Positions 56,273 through 64,000 of a stretch of DNA of 64,000 nucleotides are shown here, piece by piece (positions within the stretch are counted from its first letter, which is position 1; each line of letters begins with the position of its first letter). Made by a program: the position numbers and the translations under genes. The stretch is from Aequorivita sp. HC6-5 (GTDB lineage Bacteria; Bacteroidota; Bacteroidia; Flavobacteriales; Flavobacteriaceae). The notes below the pieces were generated by a model that did no database searches, was not told the origin of the DNA, and saw only the letters and a program-made list of their open reading frames with translations. The DNA lies in contig CAJJCS010000002.1 in assembly GCA_905182755.1 (NCBI GenBank), positions 517,001 through 581,000 on the forward strand, read 5' to 3'.

Positions 56273-57673
56273 ATGTCAAAGTATGATGTTGCAGTAATAG
56301 GTTCTGGTCCTGGTGGATATGTAGCGGCAATTCGTTGCGCACAATTAGGGATGAAAACCGCAATTATCGAAAAATATAACACCCTTGGAGGTACCTGTTT
56401 AAATGTGGGTTGTATACCAAGTAAAGCACTTCTAGATTCATCACACCACTATGAAGATGCTATGAAGCATTTTGAAGACCATGGTATTGATATTCCTGGA
56501 GAAGTTAAAATTAATTTCAAAAAGATGATTGAAAGAAAAGCATCTGTGGTAGAGCAAACTACCAAAGGGATTGATTTTCTGATGAACAAAAATAAAATTG
56601 ATGTTTTTACAGGAGTGGGTTCTTTCAAAGACGCGACACATATTGAAATAACAGGTGAGAGCACCCAAACAATAGAAGCTGCCAATACAATTATAGCAAC
56701 AGGTAGTAAACCAGCTACCCTGCCGTTTATTACACTAGATAAAGAGCGTGTTATTACCTCTACAGAGGCTTTGAGTCTTAAAGAAATCCCTAAACACATG
56801 GTTGTTATAGGTGGAGGTGTAATAGGCCTAGAGCTTGGTCAAGTATACAAAAGGCTAGGAGCAGAAGTATCTGTAATAGAATACATGGATAGAATTATTC
56901 CTACCATGGATGCTGCCCAAAGCAAGGAGCTAATGAAGGCTATGAAAAAACAAGGTGTTAAGTTTTTCTTGTCTCATAAGGTGTCTAATGTTTCAAGAGA
57001 AGCAGATAAGGTACGTGTTACCGCTACAGATAAAAAAGATAAAGAAGTAACCTTTACGGGTGATTATTGTTTAGTATCTGTTGGGCGCCGCGCCTACACA
57101 GACGGGCTTGCACTGCAAAACGCAGGTGTTAAAGCCAATGAGCGTGGTCAAGTAGATGTAAATGATCATTTACAAACAAACATTTCAAACATATACGCTA
57201 TTGGAGATGTGGTGCGTGGCGCCATGCTCGCACACAAGGCAGAAGAAGAAGGTGTTATGGTTGCCGAAATATTAGCGGGTCAAAAACCTCACATAGATTA
57301 TAACTTAATTCCAGGTGTTGTATATACTTGGCCAGAAGTGGCCAGTGTTGGTAAAACAGAGGAGCAATTAAAAGAATCTGGAACGCCCTACAAAGCAGGA
57401 CAGTTTCCTATGCGCGCTCTAGGAAGATCAAGAGCCAGCGGAGATACCGATGGTTTTGTGAAAATACTAAGTGATGCAACTACCGATGAGATATTAGGAG
57501 CTCATATGGTAGGGGCTCGTTGTGCAGACCTTATTGCCGAAATGGTAGTAGCTATGGAGTTTCGTGCCAGCGCAGAAGATATAGCGCGTATGAGTCATGC
57601 CCATCCAACCTACGCAGAAGCTATCAAAGAAGCAGCTTTAGCCGCAACTGCAAACAGAGCTTTACATATTTAA
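56273..57673 (+). CDS. lpdA: Dihydrolipoyl dehydrogenase
   Basis: The E3 subunit (466 residues) of the pyruvate, 2-oxoglutarate or glycine cleavage complexes, reoxidising dihydrolipoamide with NAD+. FAD motif GSGPGGYVAA near residue 11, redox-active disulfide GGTCLNVGCIPSK near 41, NAD motif VIGGGVIGLELGQVYKRLGA near 177, and the active-site HAHPTYAEA near 445 are all present. The gene stands alone with its own promoter and terminator, which is common for a shared E3. Confidence 0.95.
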   Translation: MSKYDVAVIGSGPGGYVAAIRCAQLGMKTAIIEKYNTLGGTCLNVGCIPSKALLDSSHHYEDAMKHFEDHGIDIPGEVKINFKKMIERKASVVEQTTKGIDFLMNKNKIDVFTGVGSFKDATHIEITGESTQTIEAANTIIATGSKPATLPFITLDKERVITSTEALSLKEIPKHMVVIGGGVIGLELGQVYKRLGAEVSVIEYMDRIIPTMDAAQSKELMKAMKKQGVKFFLSHKVSNVSREADKVRVTATDKKDKEVTFTGDYCLVSVGRRAYTDGLALQNAGVKANERGQVDVNDHLQTNISNIYAIGDVVRGAMLAHKAEEEGVMVAEILAGQKPHIDYNLIPGVVYTWPEVASVGKTEEQLKESGTPYKAGQFPMRALGRSRASGDTDGFVKILSDATTDEILGAHMVGARCADLIAEMVVAMEFRASAEDIARMSHAHPTYAEAIKEAALAATANRALHI

Positions 57674-57693
57674 ATACATAACTAGTATCCTAT

Positions 57694-57757
57694 AAAAGAA
57701 TTCTAGGGCATGCCATGATAGTTTACTAAAATCATGTTTGTTTCTAGAATTCTTTTT
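57694..57757 (+). terminator. Long hairpin terminator after lpdA
   Basis: AAAAGAATTCTAG (57694-57706) pairs with CTAGAATTCTTTT (57743-57755) followed by more T. The 36-base loop holds an inner stem (CATGAT with ATCATG). The structure ends lpdA transcription; the large loop makes it less certain than the other terminators. Confidence 0.6.
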
Positions 57758-57794
57758 TATTTGAAATGGTACTACTTTTCAATATCTTTAAAAA

Positions 57795-58331
57795 ATGAAA
57801 AAAATCATAGCCTTTGCTGGAAGTAACAGTAGTACATCTATAAATCATGCTCTTGTAAGCCATCTGGCTTCCACCATAGAGAATTGTGATGTCACCGTGC
57901 TTGAACTTACAGACTACCCTTTGCCCATGTATGGCCAAGAAATTGAAGCTAAGGAGGGTTTTCCAGATACCTTAGTTAGCTTATTAAATATAATAAAACA
58001 AGCAGATGGTGTATTGATTTCTGTAAATGAGCATAATGGTACTATTTCTGCTTTTTTTAAAAATGTAATTGATTGGTTGTCTAGAATAGATGGTAGTTAT
58101 TTAAGTGGAGCAAAAGTGATACTATTAAGCACCTCTGATGGAGCTCGAGGAGGCCAAACAGCACTTGCATATCTTACAGATTTTTATACCAGAAAAAAGG
58201 TAGACATTGTTGCCAGTATTCCATTTCCTTCTTTTAGTGAGAATTTTGATCTAAAAGACGGGAAAATTGTAAATCAACAACAAGCAAAAATTATGCAAGA
58301 GGCAGTTGCCTTATTGATAGCTTCTTTATAG
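57795..58331 (+). CDS. NADPH-dependent FMN reductase family protein
   Basis: A 178-residue flavodoxin-like oxidoreductase that uses NAD(P)H and FMN. The FMN-phosphate loop is FAGSNSSTSIN near residue 6, with LTDYPLPMY near 41 and the conserved SVNEHNGTISAFFKNVIDWLSR near 77. Its actual electron acceptor is unknown. Its stop overlaps the GTG start of pabB by one base (TAGTG), indicating translational coupling. Confidence 0.88.
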   Translation: MKKIIAFAGSNSSTSINHALVSHLASTIENCDVTVLELTDYPLPMYGQEIEAKEGFPDTLVSLLNIIKQADGVLISVNEHNGTISAFFKNVIDWLSRIDGSYLSGAKVILLSTSDGARGGQTALAYLTDFYTRKKVDIVASIPFPSFSENFDLKDGKIVNQQQAKIMQEAVALLIASL

Positions 58332-59626
58332 TGAAACGATATTCAAAAACTTTTACTGCCACCCTTACAGACACCCTGAGGCAACAATTGTTGCAATGGG
58401 CGCAGCAGTATGATGAGGTTGCCTGGCTAGACTCTAATGAGCATGCCCAGACACATGGCACTTACAGTGCTATATTGGCTGTTGATGCTTTTACAGCACT
58501 TAAAACAGATGCAGATAAAGCCTTTGAAAAACTTGATGAGTATCAAACAATAACAAAAGACTGGTTGTTTGGCTCTTTGAGCTACGATCTTAAAAACGAT
58601 GTAGAAGCGTTAACCTCAAAAAATACAGATGGTCTAGAGTTTCCGCAGTTGTATTTTTTTCAACCCAAGAAAGTATTTCTTTTTTCTCAAACAGTAGTAA
58701 CCTTATCCTACCTTAACATGGTTGATGATGAGCTGCAGAATGATTGGGATGCTATTTTGGCTACCCACGTAACTCAAAAAACGATTTCAAAACAACCCAT
58801 ACAGGTGCTTGCAAGAACATCAAAAGACAGCTATCTCAAAAAGGTAGCTGCAATGCTACAGCACATTAAAAGGGGCGATATCTATGAAGCAAATTTTTGT
58901 CAAGAATTTTTTAGTGAAGGGGTTACACTAGATCCCACGGCTGCTTTTTGGAAATTAAATGAGCTGTCTACCCCGCCTTTTGCTACGTTTTTAAAATTAG
59001 AGCAGCAATATGTATTATCTGCCTCTCCAGAGCGTTACCTTAAAAAAGAGGGTACACACATTGTTTCTCAGCCTATTAAAGGAACTGCCAAGCGGGCGGT
59101 TTCACCCATGGAGGACGCAGCGCTCATGTTACAATTACAGCAAGATCCAAAAGAGCGCAGTGAAAACATTATGATTACAGATTTGGTGCGTAATGATTTA
59201 TCTCGCGTCGCAAAAAAAGGAACCGTGGCAGTCCAGGAGCTCTGTAAAATTTACACCTTTGAGCAGGTGCACCAAATGATTTCTACCATTGTGTGTGAAG
59301 TGCCTGAGTCTATGCATCCAGTTGAAATTATAAAAAAAACCTACCCTATGGGAAGTATGACAGGGGCTCCCAAGGTAAGTGCAATGAAAATTATTGAAAA
59401 ACTAGAAGACGCAAGGCGAGGAGCCTACAGCGGTGCTGTAGGGTATTTTACTCCAAGTGGTGATTTTGACTTTAATGTTGTAATTCGTAGCATTTTATAT
59501 AATGCTGCTACACAATATGTAAGTTTTTCTGTGGGTGGGGCAATTACTGCAAAATCAATTCCTGAGGCAGAATACCAGGAGTGTTTACTAAAAGCAAAAG
59601 CAATGCGGCAGGTATTAGCGCAATAA
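58331..59626 (+). CDS. pabB: Aminodeoxychorismate synthase component I (PabB-type chorismate-binding enzyme)
   Basis: A 431-residue chorismate-utilising enzyme starting at GTG 58331. The catalytic chorismate-binding domain fills the last ~270 residues. The PIKGTAKR motif (Lys where anthranilate synthases have Ala, as in PIAGT) marks it as PabB, which makes aminodeoxychorismate for folate synthesis. Other motifs: GDIYEANFCQEF near residue 180, DLVRNDLSRV near 285, and MTGAPKVSAMKIIEKLE near 342. The N-terminus is poorly conserved, as usual. Confidence 0.9.
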   Translation: MKRYSKTFTATLTDTLRQQLLQWAQQYDEVAWLDSNEHAQTHGTYSAILAVDAFTALKTDADKAFEKLDEYQTITKDWLFGSLSYDLKNDVEALTSKNTDGLEFPQLYFFQPKKVFLFSQTVVTLSYLNMVDDELQNDWDAILATHVTQKTISKQPIQVLARTSKDSYLKKVAAMLQHIKRGDIYEANFCQEFFSEGVTLDPTAAFWKLNELSTPPFATFLKLEQQYVLSASPERYLKKEGTHIVSQPIKGTAKRAVSPMEDAALMLQLQQDPKERSENIMITDLVRNDLSRVAKKGTVAVQELCKIYTFEQVHQMISTIVCEVPESMHPVEIIKKTYPMGSMTGAPKVSAMKIIEKLEDARRGAYSGAVGYFTPSGDFDFNVVIRSILYNAATQYVSFSVGGAITAKSIPEAEYQECLLKAKAMRQVLAQ

Positions 59627-59685
59627 AATTGTGTTGCCGGTATTTTATCATTATTTATGCATACATTATTACTATAATTTAAGAC

Positions 59686-60996
59686 GTGGTTACAGCATTT
59701 AAAAAGCATATTGCAGCTCATTTTCCAGCACTGGCAGATCAAAAAATTTTGGTTGCTTGCAGTGGTGGTCTAGACAGTATTGTATTGTTGCACTTGCTTC
59801 AAAAAATTGGTCTTACTCTAGGGGTTGCTCATTGTAATTTTAAACTAAGAGGTATCCATAGTGATGCCGATCTTAGCTTTGTTGAAACCATAGCAGGCAA
59901 TCTGGGAGTTCCAGTATTTACAACTGTTTTTGACACTAAAACGTATGCTAAAACCCAAGGAGTCTCAACACAAGTTGCTGCCCGTGAATTAAGGTATGAT
60001 TGGTTTTATAGTACGGCAACCGCAAATGGCTATGATAGAATTGCTACAGGACATCATGCAGATGATGACCTTGAAACTTTTTTTATAAATCTTTCTCGAG
60101 TTACAGGTTTAAGGGGGTTAACCGGTATTGCTTCCAATACCGAGCAGTTAATTAGGCCTTTATTGCCTTTTTCTAGAGCACAAATAATGCAATTTGCTAA
60201 AAAAGAAGGGTTGTTTTGGAGAGAGGATTCTAGTAATAGTACTCGTGATTATTTAAGAAATAAACTTCGTCTTGATGTAATTCCAGCCTTTAAAGGTGTG
60301 AACAAAAATGTTTTGCAAAATTTCAAACAAACCCAACAGCATCTTAAAGAAAGTCAAGCATTACTAGAAGATTATATTACTTTGGTGACAAAATTGGTGG
60401 TCTCTCACACAGATGCTGGCTTTGAAATTGATATTAAACAATTACACTCCTTGCCAAATACTAATTCTCTATTGTTTGAGTTGTTATATCCATATGGGTT
60501 TACAGATTTTAAGGCAATCGCTAGTATTCTAGAAAGTGAAGTAGGCAAGAAGGTGCTTTCAAAGCAGTATGTGCTCCATAAAGATAGAAACCATCTTGTT
60601 TTAACTACAAAAGAGCAGGAAGTAGACTCTCGCGTTTATTGTATTGATGCCAAACAACAAAGTTGTACGACTCCTATAAAGTTAAGCTTTACAAAGGTAG
60701 ACCAGGTAGGAGAACATGAGCCACATAGCCTTTATGTAGATGCTGCAAAACTTACATATCCTTTAAAGGTTAGAGCATGGCGTTTGGATGATGTTTTTCA
60801 TCCCTTTGGCATGAAAGGAAAAAAGAAACTCACTAAGTTTTTTAAAGATGAAAAGCTATCTTTGATATCCAAAAACAGCGTTTGGGTATTGGAAAGTGGA
60901 GATGAGATTATTTGGGTTATTGGCTTAAGACCTGATGACAGATATAAAGTAACAAGTGCCACCAAAGAGGTGTTAAAAATACAATGGAATACATAA
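59686..60996 (+). CDS. tilS: tRNA(Ile)-lysidine synthase
   Basis: TilS converts the wobble cytidine of tRNA-Ile2 to lysidine and is essential. It starts at GTG 59686. The PP-loop ATP motif VACSGGLDSIVLLHLL is near residue 23, AHCNFKLRG near 49 and TGHHADDDLETFFINLSR near 125. The central and C-terminal domains (KVRAWRLDDVFHPFGMKGKKKLTKFFKDEKL near 360) give 436 residues, a normal length. There is a 59-base gap after pabB; the dsbD start is 2 bases after the tilS stop. Confidence 0.93.
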   Translation: MVTAFKKHIAAHFPALADQKILVACSGGLDSIVLLHLLQKIGLTLGVAHCNFKLRGIHSDADLSFVETIAGNLGVPVFTTVFDTKTYAKTQGVSTQVAARELRYDWFYSTATANGYDRIATGHHADDDLETFFINLSRVTGLRGLTGIASNTEQLIRPLLPFSRAQIMQFAKKEGLFWREDSSNSTRDYLRNKLRLDVIPAFKGVNKNVLQNFKQTQQHLKESQALLEDYITLVTKLVVSHTDAGFEIDIKQLHSLPNTNSLLFELLYPYGFTDFKAIASILESEVGKKVLSKQYVLHKDRNHLVLTTKEQEVDSRVYCIDAKQQSCTTPIKLSFTKVDQVGEHEPHSLYVDAAKLTYPLKVRAWRLDDVFHPFGMKGKKKLTKFFKDEKLSLISKNSVWVLESGDEIIWVIGLRPDDRYKVTSATKEVLKIQWNT

Positions 60997-60998
60997 TT

Positions 60999-62990
60999 AT
61001 GAGAAAAATAATATTTTTTGTTTTAGTACTTACTTCATTTATTAGTCAAACCAATGCGCAAGGTTTTTTAGATCCTGTTACCTGGGATGTGAGTTTAGAA
61101 AAAAACAGTGGTGATTTATACACCATTACTATGGAGGCTGTTTTGGAGGAAAAATGGCATTTATACAGCCAAGTGGAGCCAGAAATGGGAGCGGATGAAA
61201 TTGGCCCAATCGCTACAGAATTTAGTTACAACACTAGTGATACTAGTTTTGTTTTAGTGGGTGAGACCATAGAACCTGAGGTGGCTCCCATTTATGACCC
61301 TATATTTGAGATGGATATTATTTTCTTTGATAATTATGCTGTGTTCACTCAGCAAATCAGAGTTATAAACCCAGATAAGTTAGAAATTGAAGTAGATATT
61401 TACTATTCTGTGTGTGATGATAAACAGTGTTTGCCTCCAGAGAGTAAGATTTTTAAAATTGGTTTAAATGATAAGAAAGCTGCTGCCCAGGTAGCAAATA
61501 TCACTCAAGAAGATCTTGATAAATCAGCAAAGTTGTCGATTCCTTTAAAAGGAATGGAAAAGTACGAAACACAAGATCAAGAAGGTAAAACTTTTTTGAC
61601 CATCTTCTTTTTAGGTTTTATAGGTGGGCTTATAGCTCTGTTAACACCTTGTGTGTTCCCTATGATACCTTTAACCGTTTCATTTTTTACAAAGAGTGCC
61701 AAAAACAAAAAAATAGGGATGCGTAACGCCATTTTATATGGTTTTTTCATATTTGGAATTTATGTGTTACTTAGTTTACCATTCCATCTTTTAGACTCTT
61801 TAGACCCAGAGATATTAAATAACATTTCAACAAACGTTGCGCTTAATGTGATCTTTTTTATCATTTTCATTGCCTTTGCTTTTTCGTTTTTTGGATACTA
61901 TGAAATTACATTGCCACAGTCTTGGAGTAATAAAATGGATGATAAAGCCAACAGCATAGGAGGGATTCATCGGTATTTTCTTTATGGCACTAACACTTGC
62001 CATTGTTTCTTTTTCATGTACAGGGCCTATTTTAGGCTCTTTATTGGGAGGCTCTTTATCCAGTGATGGAGGCGCCATGCAACTATCTATGGGTATGGGA
62101 GGTTTTGGTTTGGCCTTAGCGCTACCCTTTGCATTATTTGCACTGTTTCCAAATTGGTTAAACACACTACCAAAGAGTGGTGGTTGGTTAAACACGGTAA
62201 AGGTTGTTCTTGGTTTTGTTGAATTGGCTCTAGCCTTTAAGTTTCTTATCAAACGCAGATCTTGTTGAACACTGGGGATTACTTAAAAGAGAAATTTTTA
62301 TTGCCATTTGGGTAATTTGTGCCCTTGGTCTTGCACTCTATTTGTTTGGATTTATTAGGTTTCCACATGATGGCCCAAAAAAGAAGAAACTTCCTTTGGG
62401 TAATATCATTGTAGGTGTTGCTAGTATTTCTTTCTTTTTATATTTACTACCAGGGCTTACAAATACTAAAGTATTCAAACCTAAAGTTATTGAGTGGTTT
62501 TCCTCCACCTATGTTTTATAGTCTTTACGAGAGAGATCTAGGAATTACAGGATTTAAAGACTTTTATGATGGCCTAGCAGAGGCTAAAAAAGCTGGTAAA
62601 CCTATCATGATAGACTTTACGGGATGGGCCTGCGTTAATTGCCGTAAAATGGAAGAGCAGGTTTGGACTCGTGATGATATTTATTCTGTTATTACTGATG
62701 ATTACATACTGGTATCCCTGTATGTTGATGACAGGAAAAAACTAGACAGTGACAACACATTTAATTTTTTAAAGCCAACGGGAGGCACTAAGGCTATAAA
62801 AACAATAGGTGATAAATGGGCTACCTTCCAAACCGTTAATTTTAAAAACAATTCTCAACCCTATTATATTTTAATAGATACAGACTTCAATCTATTAAAT
62901 AGCCCTTTAGGATACACTCCAGATGCAGATGCATATTTAGAGTGGCTACAACAAGGTCTTAACACCTTCTCTGAGAACAATAAAAATTAA
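60999..62990 (+). CDS. dsbD: Thiol:disulfide interchange protein DsbD, frameshifted at 61968, 62248 and 62471
   Basis: DsbD moves electrons from cytoplasmic thioredoxin across the inner membrane to periplasmic thiols. From the ATG at 60999 (MRKIIFF) there is a signal peptide, an N-terminal beta domain with the Cys pair in CDDKQCLPP, a membrane region with the helix-1 motif LTPCVFPMIPLTVSFF and SFSCTGPILGSL, and a C-terminal thioredoxin domain with TGWACVNCRKME. Three single extra bases break the frame: c at 61968, a at 62248, g at 62471. Removing them gives 662 residues. Three identical-type errors in one gene favour sequencing error. Confidence 0.92.
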
Positions 62991-63078
62991 ATAGGCGCTT
63001 TTTTAATAATCTATTTAGTTTAATGTATTAGTTGTACTATATATTTTGGTATTTTTATCAAATAATTAGTACAACATT

Positions 63079-64000
63079 ATGCGTATACATAACATTGTTT
63101 TTTTTCTTTTTTGTTTTTGCACTACAACAACTCTTTCACAAGAGCTTCCTCCTATAACAAATTATTCTACGGAGCTTTACAAGGCAGGAACACAGAACTG
63201 GTCTATCACAGAATCTTCTGACAACTTTATATATGTTGCTAATAATGAAGGACTTCTAGAGTATAATGGGTCTTATTGGTTGTTGCATCCCTCTCCTAAT
63301 AATACAATTGTACGTTCTGTTTGTGCTGTGGGAAATAAAATTTATAGCGGTAGTTATATGGAATTTGGTTATTGGCAGCCAGGTTTAGATGGTATACAAA
63401 AGTACAACTCGCTTACTACAACATTAAATATTAATCTTATCGAAGATGAACAGTTTTGGAGTATCACTCCTTATAACAAATGGATCTTGTTCCAGTCTTT
63501 GAGCAGAATATATATATACAACACAGAAGATAGCACCGTTAAAGTCATTGATTCAGACAATACGATACAAAAGCTATTTAAGGTGGGTCAAGAAATTTAT
63601 TTTTTTGTTATAAATAGAGGCTTGTTTACTATTGAAAATGGAATTAAAAAGAAATTATTTGACGCAAAAGAATTCAATAATGATATTGTTGTACAAATCT
63701 TGTCTGTAAACAACAAAACACTTGCTGTTACTCAAAATAATGGTGTCTTTCATTTGGACAACACAAGTGTTAAGCCTTGGCCAATTTCTGTTACTACGGA
63801 TATTAAGCGGGCTAGTATATATACAGCACTTGCCCTTAAAGATGGAACCATATTACTAGGTACTATTGGTAGTGGTATTATTCATCTATCAGCCACCGGA
63901 GAACAGCTTTTTAATATTAACAGATTTAATGGTCTTGGAGATAATACCGCCTTATCTCTCTATGAAGATCATAGTAACAATCTTTGGGTTGGTCTAGATA
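63079..64000 (+). CDS. Two-component-regulator propeller sensor/transcription factor (3' end cut by window)
   Basis: The ATG at 63079 opens a frame that runs off the window (307 codons). After a signal peptide (MRIHNIVFFLFCF...LSQ) come repeated regulator-propeller segments: VANNEGLLEYNGSYW, SGSYMEFGYW and, near the end, YEDHSNNLWVGLD. In Flavobacteria such proteins end with a triple-tyrosine (Y_Y_Y) domain, a membrane helix and a LuxR-type HTH, forming a one-protein periplasmic sensor and regulator. The output domain lies outside the window, so a histidine kinase version cannot be excluded. Confidence 0.8.
   Translation, partial: MRIHNIVFFLFCFCTTTTLSQELPPITNYSTELYKAGTQNWSITESSDNFIYVANNEGLLEYNGSYWLLHPSPNNTIVRSVCAVGNKIYSGSYMEFGYWQPGLDGIQKYNSLTTTLNINLIEDEQFWSITPYNKWILFQSLSRIYIYNTEDSTVKVIDSDNTIQKLFKVGQEIYFFVINRGLFTIENGIKKKLFDAKEFNNDIVVQILSVNNKTLAVTQNNGVFHLDNTSVKPWPISVTTDIKRASIYTALALKDGTILLGTIGSGIIHLSATGEQLFNINRFNGLGDNTALSLYEDHSNNLWVGLD

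Noticed and set aside
1-64000. CRISPR arrays, tRNA/rRNA genes, insertion sequences and prophage
   Set aside because: No regularly spaced repeats, no cloverleaf-like GC-rich intergenic sequences with TTC-loop motifs, and no transposase, integrase or phage structural genes were found by reading.

Overview
The window is AT-rich chromosomal DNA from a member of the Bacteroidota, most likely a marine Flavobacteriaceae. The reasons are a type IX secretion (type B) C-terminal sorting domain, perfect TAnnTTTG (-7) promoter elements in front of many genes, Flavobacteria-type families (DUF5606, DUF4331, a LETM1-related protein, a CHU_C-tailed surface protein), and a beta-1,3-glucan (laminarin-type) utilisation cluster. 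There are no rRNA or recognisable tRNA genes, no insertion sequence, no CRISPR array and no phage module.

Layout. 0-9.3 kb (minus strand): PLP homeostasis protein (cut by the window edge), DUF1015, 3-hydroxybutyryl-CoA dehydrogenase, a Gfo/Idh oxidoreductase, uvrB, a T9SS surface protein and dapD. 9.4-11.1 kb (plus): ruvX, def, DUF5606. 11.2-16.4 kb: OmpA-type lipoprotein, glycosyltransferase, a small membrane protein, an HsdR-N-like protein beside a remnant of a second copy, holA, and a LETM1-domain protein. 16.5-19.4 kb (plus): two DUF4331 proteins and a TPR lipoprotein. 19.7-30.3 kb (plus): a glucan cluster with a GH149-type cytoplasmic phosphorylase, an exported GH17 lipoprotein, an exported clan GH-A enzyme, a GH30 lipoprotein, an MFS/GPH sugar symporter and two leaderless GH17 proteins. 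30.3-35.2 kb (minus): nucleoid-associated protein, pRiA4b ORF-3-like protein, heme A synthase (COX15), cca, tsaC. 35.2-43.3 kb: a cell-surface polysaccharide/LPS-core block (FkbM methyltransferase, five single-domain glycosyltransferases counting GT9, a double-domain GT2, a lipopolysaccharide-kinase-like protein). 43.3-54.2 kb: ABC exporter pair, SDR, nitronate monooxygenase, lptF/G-lolA-ftsK, dgkA, tpx, nhaC. 54.2-64 kb: PLP trans-sulfuration enzyme with a divergent Lrp regulator, lpdA, FMN reductase, pabB, tilS, dsbD and the start of a propeller-type sensor/regulator.

The glucan cluster reads as a pathway. Three exported hydrolases (GH17, GH-A, GH30) trim beta-1,3/1,6-glucan at the envelope, the symporter brings in sugars or oligosaccharides, and the cytoplasmic phosphorylase and GH17 enzymes process them, saving ATP by making glucose-1-phosphate. 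It has no SusC/SusD pair, so it probably depends on another locus for outer-membrane uptake.

A strong overall feature is the number of small indels. I located 24 sites (nearly all one base, two of two bases) that break otherwise full-length genes, including housekeeping genes (uvrB, def, cca, COX15, tpx, dsbD, nitronate monooxygenase). Sixteen lie between 21.6 and 30 kb... of these fourteen fall in the glucan cluster from the phosphorylase to the last GH17. In every case removing or adding the bases restores one continuous protein of normal family length. Sequencing or assembly error is the simplest explanation, so I annotate these as single genes with the break positions stated.
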